A stretch of DNA of 64,000 nucleotides from Chlorogloeopsis sp. ULAP01 (GTDB taxonomy: Bacteria; Cyanobacteriota; Cyanobacteriia; Cyanobacteriales; Nostocaceae), in the NCBI RefSeq assembly GCF_030381805.1, contig NZ_JAUDRH010000011.1, forward strand, positions 186,001-250,000. Direction: 5' to 3'. Under the pieces are notes generated by a model. That model saw only the letters and a program-made list of their open reading frames with translations, searched no databases and was not told the DNA's origin. Below, one piece after another: positions 17,210-26,810 of the stretch. Positions within the stretch are counted from its first letter, which is position 1. Each line of letters starts with the position of its first letter. Position numbers and translations under genes: made by a program.

Positions 17210-18118
17210 ATGAAGCTAAAACGCCGTCAATTTTTATTTTTAAGTAGCCTCAGTGCTTTTGGTATAGGATTTTTAGGTGTTATCAGCCGTTATTTCAGTA
17301 ACAATACTGATGAGCTAGAAACAGCAGTAGCCGCTGCTCCAGCTAAAAAAGACTTGTTACTACGCTTTGTTTCTGTTGCAGATACAGGCACTGGTGCAGG
17401 AGGGCAGTATGCTGTCGCTAGGGCAATGACTAATTATCACAGCAAAAATCCCTATAAATTAGTCGTCTTAGCTGGCGATAATATCTACAATAATGGCGAA
17501 ATTGAGAAAATTGGTGCAGTTTTCGAGCGTCCCTATGCTTCTTTGCTCAAACGAGGTGTAAAGTTTCAAGCTGTTTTAGGCAATCACGATATTCGTACTG
17601 TCAATGGCGATTTACAATTAAAATATGTCGGCTTTAATATGAAGGGACGTTATTACACTTTTCGCCAAGACAAAGTACATTTTTTTGCTTTAGATACTAA
17701 TGGTAATGCTGATTGGAAAAATCAGTTGATTTGGCTCGAAAAAGAATTAAGCCGCAGTAATGCACCCTGGAAAATTGTCTTTGGTCATCATCCAATTTAT
17801 GCATCGGGTGTTTATGGCAGTAATCCACAGTTTATTAAAAATTTCACTCCTTTATTTCAAAAATATGGCGTTCAACTTTATATAAATGGTCATGAACATC
17901 ATTATGAACGCACCCGGTCTATTAATGGTACGACTTATTTAATTTGTGGTGGTGGTGCAGGTACTCGTCCTGTAGGAAAAAATGAGTGGACAGAGTATTC
18001 TGCTGAGAGATTGAGTTTTGCAGCCTATGAAGTGTATCCAGATAGAATAGAGATTAGCGCTATTGGTACTGATAACCGCATTTTTGATCGAGGCATTATT
18101 CCACTGCGAGCAGCATAA
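17210..18118 (+). CDS. Tat-exported calcineurin-like metallophosphoesterase
   Basis: 302-aa protein beginning MKLKRRQFLFLSSLSAFGIG, a twin-arginine signal followed by a hydrophobic stretch. The dinuclear-metal phosphoesterase motifs are complete: VADTGTG, LAGDNIYNNG, GNHDIR, FGHHPIYASG and NGHEHHYERT. It resembles purple acid phosphatase-like enzymes, so a periplasmic phosphatase is likely; the substrate is unknown. ATG 17210 fits the Tat signal better than TTG 17198. Its stop codon directly abuts the stop codon of the convergent mazG gene. Confidence 0.85.
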   Translation: MKLKRRQFLFLSSLSAFGIGFLGVISRYFSNNTDELETAVAAAPAKKDLLLRFVSVADTGTGAGGQYAVARAMTNYHSKNPYKLVVLAGDNIYNNGEIEKIGAVFERPYASLLKRGVKFQAVLGNHDIRTVNGDLQLKYVGFNMKGRYYTFRQDKVHFFALDTNGNADWKNQLIWLEKELSRSNAPWKIVFGHHPIYASGVYGSNPQFIKNFTPLFQKYGVQLYINGHEHHYERTRSINGTTYLICGGGAGTRPVGKNEWTEYSAERLSFAAYEVYPDRIEISAIGTDNRIFDRGIIPLRAA

Positions 18119-18946
18119 TTATCCTTTCTTCAATTGGGCTTTAGCTTGCTGCCACAGAGCTTCTAACTCTTGGAGAGTGTAATCAGAAAGGGGGCGATCG
18201 GCAAAAGCCTCCATTTTTTGTAACCTTTGAATAAAGCGTTGATTTGTTCCTTGTAATGCTTCGCTGGGATCGAGGTTATACCAACGGGCAAGTTGGAGAA
18301 CAGAAAACAGCAAGTCGCCTAATTCGGCTTGTTGTTGTGCTGGTGTTTCATGGGCTAAAGCGTGCTGAAATTCCTGTAACTCCTCGTGAAACTTATCCCA
18401 CACCCCATCAATATTTTCCCACTCAAATCCTACCGCAGCCGCCTTCTGGGAAATTTTCATTGTTGCCATCAAAGGGGGAAGTTTACGGGCATAGTTACTG
18501 AGCTTCGCACTGAGTTTTTGACTCTCTGGAGACGGTTCTCCTTTTTCTGCCGCTTTAATTTGTTCCCAGTTTTGCCGTACTTCTTCCACACTTTGTACTG
18601 AAACTTCGCCAAATACGTGGGGATGGCGGCGAATCAATTTTTGAGCAATACCTTGAGCTACTTCCTTAAGGTTAAATTGCTCATACTCATTGGCAATTTG
18701 TGCTTGCAGAACAACTTGTAATAGCAAATCCCCCAATTCTTCTGCGATCGCTTCTTTGTCTCCACTGTTTATTGCGTCTACCACTTCATAAGCTTCTTCA
18801 ATCACATAAGGCGTCAGCGTTTGGGGAGTTTGCGCCAAATCCCACGGACAACCTCCTTCGGGCGATCGCAACTTTGCCACCACATCAATTAATTCTTGTA
18901 ACGCTGCCAGAGTTTCAGCATGATTCTGGGTTTGATGAAATTCCAT
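18119..18946 (-). CDS. mazG: Nucleoside triphosphate pyrophosphohydrolase MazG
   Basis: House-cleaning enzyme that hydrolyses NTPs/dNTPs to NMP and pyrophosphate. The 275-aa protein has two MazG modules. The first carries GGCPWDLAQTPQTLTPYVIEEAYEV and EELGDLLLQVVLQAQIA with the metal-binding ExxE...ExxD set; the second has VGFEWENIDGVWDKFHEELQEF and AELGDLLFSVLQLAR. Length is near the E. coli MazG (263 aa). ATG at 18946; TAA at 18119-18121 next to the stop of the opposing gene. Confidence 0.93.
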   Translation of the reverse strand: MEFHQTQNHAETLAALQELIDVVAKLRSPEGGCPWDLAQTPQTLTPYVIEEAYEVVDAINSGDKEAIAEELGDLLLQVVLQAQIANEYEQFNLKEVAQGIAQKLIRRHPHVFGEVSVQSVEEVRQNWEQIKAAEKGEPSPESQKLSAKLSNYARKLPPLMATMKISQKAAAVGFEWENIDGVWDKFHEELQEFQHALAHETPAQQQAELGDLLFSVLQLARWYNLDPSEALQGTNQRFIQRLQKMEAFADRPLSDYTLQELEALWQQAKAQLKKG

Positions 18947-18984
18947 AATTAATAACTAATAAAAACTTTGTGGTTAATAACCTA

Positions 18985-19590
18985 TTACTTTGTCCGGCTT
19001 TTGCCGATTTTCGAGCCAGATTGACGAGTGCGAGTTTTTGCTTTACGTTTCTTCATTTTCGCACGTGGTAGCAAACCGCGAATGCCTGCTGAGTGCAAAC
19101 GTTTATATGCCGAGCCAGCCCAATCGCTCAGAGAATGGCTCATTGCACCGAGTTCCAGCCCCAAAAACAGTGCCAGAGATTCCGTTTTGTAATCCGTGAG
19201 CGATCGCCCCACATTTTCACTTAAAACCTGCCAACTCCACGCTTTATGTCCTAATTTTTCGGCAACTACCACACTTAAAAGTGCCAAAATTACAGCAATT
19301 ATGCCTAAATAAACCACTCTTAAAGTTGTACCAATAATTGGACCATGGGATAAAAATGAACGATGACGCAGACTTTTTTGATAAGGAATCCAAATCCAGC
19401 GCAAGAAACCCCAGCGTTGATATTGGCGAGAGTATATATCTAAGTCAGGGCCAAACATTAACCCACCAAACATAAATGCACCAGCCACCAACAAAGTCAG
19501 GTTGCCGCTCTGAGTCTGAGTAAAAGTGAAACCAGCAACAAACGGCAAAGCCCACAAAGTAATGCGATCGTGCGTTTGACCAGAGGGCAT
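18985..19590 (-). CDS. DUF2227 family putative metal-binding membrane protein
   Basis: 201 aa with an N-terminal MPSGQTHDRITLW, a GLMFGPDLDIYSRQYQRWG segment and LRHRSFLSHGPIIG, matching the cyanobacterial DUF2227 pattern of conserved His/Asp residues between hydrophobic helices (about 30-50, 88-110, 145-165). The C-terminus is a basic tail (KMKKRKAKTRTRQ). The family function is unknown; metal binding is suggested from the His/Asp set. Lies 38 bp downstream of mazG's start on the same strand. Confidence 0.75.
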   Translation of the reverse strand: MPSGQTHDRITLWALPFVAGFTFTQTQSGNLTLLVAGAFMFGGLMFGPDLDIYSRQYQRWGFLRWIWIPYQKSLRHRSFLSHGPIIGTTLRVVYLGIIAVILALLSVVVAEKLGHKAWSWQVLSENVGRSLTDYKTESLALFLGLELGAMSHSLSDWAGSAYKRLHSAGIRGLLPRAKMKKRKAKTRTRQSGSKIGKSRTK

Positions 19591-19679
19591 CGAGAATGTC
19601 TAAAAAATTTTCAAAAATATTTCCCAAAAATACTAGCGCGACACGAAAATTTTTGCTATATTTAATTCTTGTGTGTGAC

Positions 19680-19752
<73 letters not shown>

Positions 19753-20080
19753 TATTACCAAGTATTTCACCCATCTCACTTAGGTGTTTGACAACCCTGT
19801 ACACAAGTATAGAATTTTGGTTGCAGCCTAAAAGGGCTTGAAGATTTTCCTATCCATGACTTTGAAGCTAAAACCGCCAATTCTTTAGCTTTTTCCTAGA
19901 AGCTACCTTTGAGCGTTGAATCTTCAGACTTAATAGAAATACCAATCTTTAGCGATCTGAGCACGAATAGTGTCAATTAATCTAGAATTGACTAGGCTTT
20001 ATTATGTGCCACTGTTAACTTAATTAATTAACAGACTCTCCCGAAAGCGGTGCGGTTATATTTTGGCAGTTTGAGGATTG
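19753..20080. other. Gap between tRNA-Val and the AlbA_2 gene
   Basis: No gene, no transposon end and no duplicated tRNA 3' end seen, so the neighbouring accessory gene is not obviously a tRNA-integrated island. Confidence 0.5.
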
Positions 20081-20083
20081 ATG

Positions 20084-22030
20084 ATGGCAAGCCTATCGAT
20101 ACTAGATATCGAAGAATTAGCAGAGGGCTATGATGTTGAAGCCAAGCAAGCATCAGGTCGGGATGGACAAGGTGAGTTGCCCAAAAGTTTTTTTGAATCT
20201 TATTCTGCAATGGCTAACACCTATGGTGGTGTCATTTTTTTAGGAATTGAAGAAAAACCCAAAGGAAAATTCAGCGTTACAGGTATTGCCGCTCCAGAAC
20301 GTATTCTTAAAAACCTTTGGGACGGGCTTAATAATCGCCAGCGAATTAGTGTTAACTTGCTAACCGATAAAGCGGTGGAAGTTATTGAGGTACAAAGCAA
20401 GCAAGTAATCCGTATCCAAGTACCGCGAGCGCGAAGGCCGCAACGCCCTGTTTACGTAGGACAGAATCCTTTAACAGGTACTTATCGTAGAAACTACGAG
20501 GGTGACTACTTGTGTGATGAAGAAACTGTTAAACGGATGCTTGCAGAACAAGTAGAGGAAGTGCGGGATGCCCGGTTATTAGAAAACTATGGCTTCGATG
20601 ATATTGACCAAAATACCCTTAAAGCATATCGGAATCAATTTAAAGCCACCAAACCAGATCATCCTTGGCTAGATTTGGATGACCAAGAATTTCTTCGATC
20701 TATCGGTGGCTGGCTACGTGATCGGCAAACAGGAAAAGAGGGACTAACAGTAGCAGGCTTATTAATGTTTGGCAAACTCCCTTCAATTCTTGAGGCTGTA
20801 CCTCACTATGTAGTAGATTATCAAGAACGTCCCGAACCGAGAACAGAGGCTCGATGGGTAGATCGTGTCACTACAGATGGAACATGGTCAGGAAACCTTT
20901 ATGATTTTTACCGTCGGGTAATTCAAAAACTTTTCTCAGACCTCAAAGTTCCCTTTAGGCTCAAAGGTGCAAAACGAGTAGACGAAACACCAGTACATGA
21001 AGCTTTACGCGAAGCATTAATAAATACGCTAATTCATGCAGATTACACTGGGCGCATACCAATACAAATTATAAAGCGCCCTGATATGTTTGTATTTCGC
21101 AACCCTGGCATCATGCGACTGCCTTTAGAAGATGCCCTCCGGGGCGGTACAAGTGATTGCCGCAATCGCAAGTTACAGAAAATGTTTCAGCTTGTGGGTA
21201 TTGGAGAACAGGCAGGTTCGGGTATTCCCAAAATTTATCGTAACTGGAGTCAGCAACACTGGCGACTGCCCGCATTGTTAGAAGAAGTCGAGCCAGATCA
21301 AACATTACTGGCAATGCTAATGGTTAACTTGTTGCCAGAGGAAACCCTTAGAGAACTTGACGAACGATTTGGTTCTGAATTCCGAGAGTTATCAGACGAT
21401 CAACGCCTTGCTTTAGTTACAGTAGCACTTGAGGGGAAAGTTACTCACGCTCGGCTCAAGTGTATGAGTGCTACTCACCCACACGATCTAACAAAGGCTT
21501 TGTCTGCTCTTGTCAGAGATGGCTTCCTAGAATCAGGTGGTATTGCTCGCGGAACTTTCTATTTTTTCCCAGGAGAGCCACCTGACGTAGAAGCTGACTT
21601 AGTTGCTCAGAACTATAAGTTAGTAGAAAAAACTAGTCCAGAAGATTTTTTATCAGGATTAATACCAGATAAAACCTTTGATGATTTGCAGCCAAGCTCC
21701 GATGATTTGCAGCCAAGCTCCGATAATTTGCAGCCAAGCTCCGATAATTTGCAGCCAAGCTCCGATGATTGGAAATCACTAAAAGCGATCGCAGCAAATG
21801 TCAGAAACAAGGGAAAGGTATCAACAGATATTATGGAAGCAATAATTCTTAAGCTTTGTGAAGGAAGGTTTTTGAACCATAAGCAGCTTCAGGAATTGTT
21901 GGGTCGTTCTCATCACACACTACGGCTTGGCTACCTTAGCAGGATGCAAAAGATAGGTCTACTCGAATTACGATATCCTGATAAACCCACCCACCCCAAT
22001 CAAGGATATCGTACAAAACAATTAACCTAG
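20084..22030 (+). CDS. AlbA_2 (Schlafen-like) domain ATP-binding transcriptional regulator
   Basis: 648 aa. The N-terminus (about 10-130) is an AlbA_2 putative DNA-binding domain (YDVEAKQASGRDGQGELPKSFFESYSAMANTYGG), followed by a GHKL-like ATPase segment HEALREALINTLIHADY...QIIKRPDMFVFRNPG and GEQAGSGIPKIYRNW. Winged-helix-like segments follow. A four-fold heptapeptide repeat (DDLQPSS/DNLQPSS) links the last ~80 residues, which look like another winged helix. Such proteins are annotated as RecG-like or regulators and occur near defence genes. The GAGGA at 20073-20077 fits the ATG at 20084. Confidence 0.8.
   Translation: MASLSILDIEELAEGYDVEAKQASGRDGQGELPKSFFESYSAMANTYGGVIFLGIEEKPKGKFSVTGIAAPERILKNLWDGLNNRQRISVNLLTDKAVEVIEVQSKQVIRIQVPRARRPQRPVYVGQNPLTGTYRRNYEGDYLCDEETVKRMLAEQVEEVRDARLLENYGFDDIDQNTLKAYRNQFKATKPDHPWLDLDDQEFLRSIGGWLRDRQTGKEGLTVAGLLMFGKLPSILEAVPHYVVDYQERPEPRTEARWVDRVTTDGTWSGNLYDFYRRVIQKLFSDLKVPFRLKGAKRVDETPVHEALREALINTLIHADYTGRIPIQIIKRPDMFVFRNPGIMRLPLEDALRGGTSDCRNRKLQKMFQLVGIGEQAGSGIPKIYRNWSQQHWRLPALLEEVEPDQTLLAMLMVNLLPEETLRELDERFGSEFRELSDDQRLALVTVALEGKVTHARLKCMSATHPHDLTKALSALVRDGFLESGGIARGTFYFFPGEPPDVEADLVAQNYKLVEKTSPEDFLSGLIPDKTFDDLQPSSDDLQPSSDNLQPSSDNLQPSSDDWKSLKAIAANVRNKGKVSTDIMEAIILKLCEGRFLNHKQLQELLGRSHHTLRLGYLSRMQKIGLLELRYPDKPTHPNQGYRTKQLT
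21680..21763 (+). repeat. Four tandem 21-bp repeats inside the AlbA_2 gene
   Basis: Units at 21680, 21701, 21722 and 21743 read GATGATTTGCAGCCAAGCTC plus C, with only a G/A change at base 4 (units 3 and 4). Each codes D-(D/N)-L-Q-P-S-S. Near-identity at DNA level shows recent slippage expansion of a linker. Confidence 0.95.
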
Positions 22031-22420
22031 ATGATACTTTTAAATTTGACTTTAGCCATTTTTTAGGGCTGCTGCATACCACCATAATTTCTAACGGTTA
22101 AGCTATCATGCTTCAAAAATACAAGGTCTTGCGATCGCAATTTAGGTAAATGGATAAAGTCGAGCTTAAATCTCCAATTAAAAAGGTGTGAGCGCGATCG
22201 CAATTGATGAAGAAATCGGGTTGTCAGGATGTAGCTTAGTCAATTATTAGCCATCCAAACGGTCAGTTCGTGCATCTTACCAGAGAATAAGCCAAAATTA
22301 ATGTTGCTTTTCCTCAGCAGTTTTACTGATCCCAAATCATTGGTTATCTAGGTATAAATTTGTAAATCACCATCTTTGGTGATCGTCTGAGCGAGGATGC
22401 CTTACTGTTGTATTTGAGCT
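22031..22420. other. 390-bp gap before the NYN gene
   Basis: Contains two HIP1-like GCGATCGCAA sites (22133, 22195) and AT-rich DNA. No ORF, RNA gene or repeat array recognised. Confidence 0.5.
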
Positions 22421-23827
22421 ATGCCCAATGATAACCTTTCACCTAGTAGCAATGATAATGCCTTTGTTAGTAAAATCAGCTACTACCTTCACCAAGCAAT
22501 TATTACCATTCAAGAACAGCAACCTGAATTATTGCTAGAGAAGTATAGAAATATAAACTGGCATAGTAGTCGCAATCAATCTGCATTGAGTTTAAAACTA
22601 ACAAACTTACTCAGCCAAACTCAAGACCAAAATACATTACTTCAAAATTTACAGTGGTTTCTCAAAGCTCTTTTTACTCCCGAATCTTTCAATTCACCTA
22701 TATTAATAAAATTTTTAGAGACAATTCGGCAATTATCTTCTCCAGATTATGAATCAAATGTCTCATCTCATTCTCTAGAAGTAGATTTATCAAAGAAAGT
22801 TTTAACAGCAATTACTGCTGTATCAAAACAGCAAACTGGCATGGCAATTTTACTTCTAGATGCAGAAAATATTCAACTCAATTCCGAAACTGAAAAGTTT
22901 TTAACCACAGTTTGTCATTATCCTCTGCAAGTAAAAATTGCTTTTGCTAATTGGTGCAGCATGGGTAAACAAGATGTTGAATTCCATCAACGCAGCTATG
23001 ATTTAATTCATGTACCTGCTGGTAAAGATAATGCCGATGGTAAAATGATAGCCTTCGGCTCATCTATTCACGAACGTTACCCACAAGTTCAAGAAGTTTT
23101 AGTCTGTTCCTCAGACAAAGTGATGACTAATCTATGCAATCGTTTACAGCAAAATGGATTAACAGTTTATCAGGTTAGTCAGCAAGGTACTAATCTCAAA
23201 ATCTTGAACAGTAACACTGGTGAAACTCATACTCGTAGCATATTAGAACTACCTGATTTTGAGAAATTTATTAAACAAATTCAAGGCATAATTGTATCTG
23301 AGGAAAAACGCACTTCTAATCAATGGTTTAAGTTATCTCAAATAGCCCAAATATACGAGCGTAAATATAAACTTGACATTAATGAAGTTGCATCCTATCA
23401 CTATCCAGGTAAAACAGCAAAGGATGTTTTGATTAAATATCAATCTGATGTTGTTATCTACCAACCCGTAGAAAATTTAGAAGCATATGTAGCTTTATTT
23501 AGAAAACCTCAACTCAATAATTTAAATAGCAATAATTCTACGCTGAAAAAAGAGGTTACTTCTAAAGTAGATTTAGAAAAGGCATTAGTTGCTATAATTT
23601 CTGTCCTAATGAGTAAATTTCCCAACAACTATGTTCCTATAGAAATTTTAGGTAGCCATTTTAATAAACAATATGGTTTAGGAGTTAATAAAATGCTGGG
23701 AAACTTGGGTTTAACCCGTAATTTCCGAGCTTTTTTAGTAAATGATTGCAATTGTTTCGATGTTCACAGAATAGGCGATCGCTGGCAAGTGGCTTTAAGA
23801 GAAGTTCTTGTCACAACCAAAAACTAA
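22421..23827 (+). CDS. NYN-domain protein with C-terminal LOTUS/OST-HTH domains
   Basis: 468 aa. The middle (about 145-275) is a NYN (PIN-like) nuclease fold: MAILLLDAENIQL with the first Asp, YDLIHVPAGKDNADGKMIAFG with the central acidic residues, and VLVCSSDKVMTNLCNRLQQNGLTV. Two C-terminal segments, WFKLSQIAQIYERKYKLDINEV (about 303-370) and LEKALVAIISVLMSKFPNNYVPIEILG (about 385-462), resemble LOTUS RNA-binding modules. The expected activity is RNA cleavage or processing; the target is unknown. Monocistronic by spacing. Domain calls are by motif, and the LOTUS call is the weaker one. Confidence 0.75.
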   Translation: MPNDNLSPSSNDNAFVSKISYYLHQAIITIQEQQPELLLEKYRNINWHSSRNQSALSLKLTNLLSQTQDQNTLLQNLQWFLKALFTPESFNSPILIKFLETIRQLSSPDYESNVSSHSLEVDLSKKVLTAITAVSKQQTGMAILLLDAENIQLNSETEKFLTTVCHYPLQVKIAFANWCSMGKQDVEFHQRSYDLIHVPAGKDNADGKMIAFGSSIHERYPQVQEVLVCSSDKVMTNLCNRLQQNGLTVYQVSQQGTNLKILNSNTGETHTRSILELPDFEKFIKQIQGIIVSEEKRTSNQWFKLSQIAQIYERKYKLDINEVASYHYPGKTAKDVLIKYQSDVVIYQPVENLEAYVALFRKPQLNNLNSNNSTLKKEVTSKVDLEKALVAIISVLMSKFPNNYVPIEILGSHFNKQYGLGVNKMLGNLGLTRNFRAFLVNDCNCFDVHRIGDRWQVALREVLVTTKN

Positions 23828-23979
23828 AGGCTTGCATACGTCGCTATCCTCAATAGCAAACCCATCCACAATTGTCAAATTAGTAATCTAAAACGCACCT
23901 ATCAAATATTTAAAACTGAAACACACTGAGAACAGTAATATCTAGGTTAGTCTGTAAATAAATATTACGTTTTAGAAAA

Positions 23980-24681
23980 ATGTTAAGGATTATTACAGAT
24001 TTTGACGGCCCTATTATAGATGTTTCAGAACGATATTACCGTGTTTATCGATTCTGTTTAGAGAGAACTCGACGTCCAAACCAAAAAGTACGAGAACTCT
24101 CGAAAGCAGAATTTTGGCAAATGAAGCGATCGCGTGTTGCCGAAAAACAAATTGGTATGATCTCTGGTTTAGATGAACTTCAGGCACAAGCATTTTCCCA
24201 ACTGCGGCGGCAAACAGTACATACAGAACCTTACTTTGAGTACGATCGCCTTGCTAATGGTGCTGTAGATGCACTGTTAAAAATTCAACAGGCTGGCGTT
24301 GATTTAGCAGTAATGACTATGCGGCGAGTGCGAGAACTAGATTATGCTTTCAAAAAGTATGATTTAGGTAGATTTTTCCCAGAAAATCGCTGTTACTGCT
24401 TGAGTAACGATTATGTTAAAACCCGCGATATTGATGACAAGCCTTTATTAATGGCACGTGCATTAAGCGAACTACCATCCGCCACAGACACATACATGAT
24501 TGGTGATACTGAAGCCGATATCACAGCCGCTAAAAAGCACGGCATCAAGGTAATTGCCATAGAAAGTGGCATTCGCGATCGGGTACAACTAAAGTTTTAT
24601 CAACCCGATATGATTGTTCAAGATCTTAGCGTAGCTGTTAATCTCATCCTAGAGGAAGCACTGCAACCAGTTAGAGGTTAG
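23980..24681 (+). CDS. HAD family hydrolase
   Basis: 233-aa phosphatase-like protein. HAD motif I is ITDFDGPIID (nucleophile Asp about 7), motif II MTMRRV (about 107), motif III Lys in DDKPLLM (about 149), and motif IV MIGDTEADITAAKKHGIKVIAI. A helical cap sits between motifs I and II. It resembles phosphoglycolate-phosphatase-like HADs, but the substrate cannot be assigned. Convergent with the CPP1-like gene; the 94-bp spacer has GGGGCTAG repeats. Confidence 0.82.
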   Translation: MLRIITDFDGPIIDVSERYYRVYRFCLERTRRPNQKVRELSKAEFWQMKRSRVAEKQIGMISGLDELQAQAFSQLRRQTVHTEPYFEYDRLANGAVDALLKIQQAGVDLAVMTMRRVRELDYAFKKYDLGRFFPENRCYCLSNDYVKTRDIDDKPLLMARALSELPSATDTYMIGDTEADITAAKKHGIKVIAIESGIRDRVQLKFYQPDMIVQDLSVAVNLILEEALQPVRG

Positions 24682-24774
24682 GGGCTAGGGGCTAGAGGCT
24701 AGAATATTGAAAATTTTGTATTCTGCATTTTCAATGGATCTGTTCCTAGCCTCCTGTCCTTAATTCCTAAGCTC

Positions 24775-25404
24775 TTAGCGCAAAAAGCTAGTAATTAACC
24801 ACAACAATATAAATGTCACTACAGTAGAAAACTGATTTTGCGTTAAAGGAATCAGTTGTTGTACTTGTGGTATAACCCAATTAGCAACCAATCCTCCAGC
24901 AATCAAACCTATTATCAAACCGCTCAGAGTGAATAAAACCGCTCGACCAAACTTACCTTCCTTACGGTTGATAAAGTAAATACTAATACCTACTCCAACT
25001 ACCAACGCCAACTGTAAAACCTGATCCGCTCCAGTTGGGTAAAATATACTGATAGCACTCAAACCCAGATACCAAGCTCCAGGTAACAATACATCTGCTG
25101 ATGTAGGTTTATCTAGTATTCTTTGCAGCCATGCAGGTGACTGCTCGCGAGGGGCTGGACTTTCTTTAGGAGGTGCTTGTACGAGACGCTCTGGAAAACG
25201 GATGCGTTCAGGCACTTTAATCTTACCTTCTTGGCGCAACCGTAAACGATCCATTAAAACTGCATCATAGGCAGCTTCGATCATTTCTAGACGTTTAGCA
25301 TCGCCACTGTATTGTTGTAAGAGGCGATTGCGAACATCCTGGATTTCATCGAAGCTAACGTCTTCTGGTACCCCAAGTTTTTCGTAGGGATTTTGCTCAC
25401 TCAT
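24775..25404 (-). CDS. CPP1-like family membrane protein (J-domain-like N-terminus)
   Basis: 209 aa with a J-like N-terminal module (NPYEKLGVPEDVSFDEIQDVRNRLL...IEAAYDAVLMDRLRLRQEGKI, about 5-65) and three or four membrane helices (about 105-122, 127-145, 152-175, 190-207). This is the architecture of cyanobacterial homologues of CPP1, the plastid chaperone-like protein of protochlorophyllide oxidoreductase. A chaperone role in chlorophyll metabolism is by homology only. No HPD motif, so it is not a true DnaJ. Confidence 0.85.
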   Translation of the reverse strand: MSEQNPYEKLGVPEDVSFDEIQDVRNRLLQQYSGDAKRLEMIEAAYDAVLMDRLRLRQEGKIKVPERIRFPERLVQAPPKESPAPREQSPAWLQRILDKPTSADVLLPGAWYLGLSAISIFYPTGADQVLQLALVVGVGISIYFINRKEGKFGRAVLFTLSGLIIGLIAGGLVANWVIPQVQQLIPLTQNQFSTVVTFILLWLITSFLR

Positions 25405-26090
25405 GGGAATTTATTTGTCTAGCCTAAAAGTCGGCAGCAGTCTTTTGTTGTAAAAATAATAAATTTAAGTTTTATCTTTGGTGATAACCAATGTTTGAGT
25501 CGATGTTACATCCTATCTGTATAGTAACAGGGGTAAGCATAATCGACATGAGAAATTTAACTATAGACACTTTAACACAAGGTAAGAACTCCGTGTATCC
25601 CCTCATGCCGTTCCCAATTTAGAGCTTTACTCTAGAACTTGAGCTAAAAATACCTACAAGGCTTTTTTATGAAAAAATTATGTTTTTCTGTTTCAGATTT
25701 AGCTGTTGACTTTGCCTCAAATCGGTTTTACTCAAAAAGCTTCAGAATTTATCATTCCACTGAGTCACTTGTAGATTTAAAATAAAAGCGTTTGAATTAC
25801 TTAAGTAATAGGGGTAAAAAATCTCCTGATTTACTTAAACTTTAGCGGTGCGAGTATAGCATCTGCACACTGGACACAGGGTTAACAATTCCTATACCTA
25901 AACTGATTAAAGTGGCATTATGTAAATTAATCGCGCTTTAGTTGCTGAAATTCCAGATTAAACTAGTATTTTAGATAATCAGGGAATTTTTAACTCAACC
26001 TTGTAAATTTTGATTTCCTGTCAAACGGAAACTGCGTTTTTGACGCAATCTGTACGTTAATCCTATAAATTTTTGTGCAAAGTGATGGTC
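25405..26090. other. About 680-bp gap upstream of the OmpR-type regulator
   Basis: AT-rich, with no ORF, tRNA or repeat array. It probably contains promoters for the two flanking divergent genes. No motif I would commit to. Confidence 0.5.
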
Positions 26091-26810
26091 ATGGCTCCTG
26101 CCAAGATTCTTGTAGTTGATGACGACCCTGCGGTTCGGAATTTAATCCAACGCTTTTTGATAAAGCAGAACTACCAGGTGGAGGCTGCCGAAGATGGAAA
26201 GACAGCCTTAGCTCTGTTTGAGCAGTTTAATCCCGATTTGGTAATTTTAGATGTCAATTTACCAGACGTAATTGGGTTTAACCTCTGTCAAGAGATGCAA
26301 AGCCGTAATGGTGTTTTTGTTCTCATGCTGACTAGTCGTGCAGACGAAGCTGACAAGATTCGCGGCTTCTCTAAAGGTGCTGATGATTATCTCACCAAGC
26401 CTTTTGGTTTGGGAGAACTAGAAGTTAGAGTAGCGGCTATTTTACGGCGTCAACGAATTGTAACCACAGCAGAACAAAAACGCCTTGTTTTTGAAAAGCT
26501 GATGATTGATCCTGTAAGGCGAGAAGTAACTCTCAACAGTCAACCTGTACCCTTAACGGCTTTGGAATTCGACTTATTACATTTTTTAGCTAGCCATCCG
26601 GGTAGAGTGTGGCGTAGAGCAGAACTGATCCAAGAAGTGTGGGATTATGAATATGTCGGTGACCAACGAGTTGTAGATGTACACATCGGTCAAATTCGTA
26701 AGAAGATAGAAATTGATGCCAGTCAGCCAGCACTAATTCAAACCGTTCGTGGTGTTGGTTATAAATTTGAGTGTCCGACTGCTCCCTCCCAACATCCGGA
26801 CAAATCGTAA
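26091..26810 (+). CDS. OmpR/PhoB-family response regulator
   Basis: 239 aa. The receiver domain has ILVVDDDPAVRNL (acidic pocket), VILDVNLPD (phosphoacceptor Asp about 54), MLTSRADE (Thr) and YLTKPF (Lys). The C-terminal winged helix has PLTALEFDLLHFLASHPGRVWRRAELIQEVWD and VDVHIGQIRKKIE...VRGVGYKFE. No cognate kinase is adjacent. The frame could start at TTG 26073 or ATG 26085; ATG 26091 (MAPAKILVVDDD) gives the usual receiver length. No Shine-Dalgarno helps decide. Confidence 0.9.
   Translation: MAPAKILVVDDDPAVRNLIQRFLIKQNYQVEAAEDGKTALALFEQFNPDLVILDVNLPDVIGFNLCQEMQSRNGVFVLMLTSRADEADKIRGFSKGADDYLTKPFGLGELEVRVAAILRRQRIVTTAEQKRLVFEKLMIDPVRREVTLNSQPVPLTALEFDLLHFLASHPGRVWRRAELIQEVWDYEYVGDQRVVDVHIGQIRKKIEIDASQPALIQTVRGVGYKFECPTAPSQHPDKS

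Noticed and set aside
19753..22030. AlbA_2 gene as cargo of a tRNA-Val island
   Set aside because: No duplicated tRNA end, integrase or transposon end is visible.
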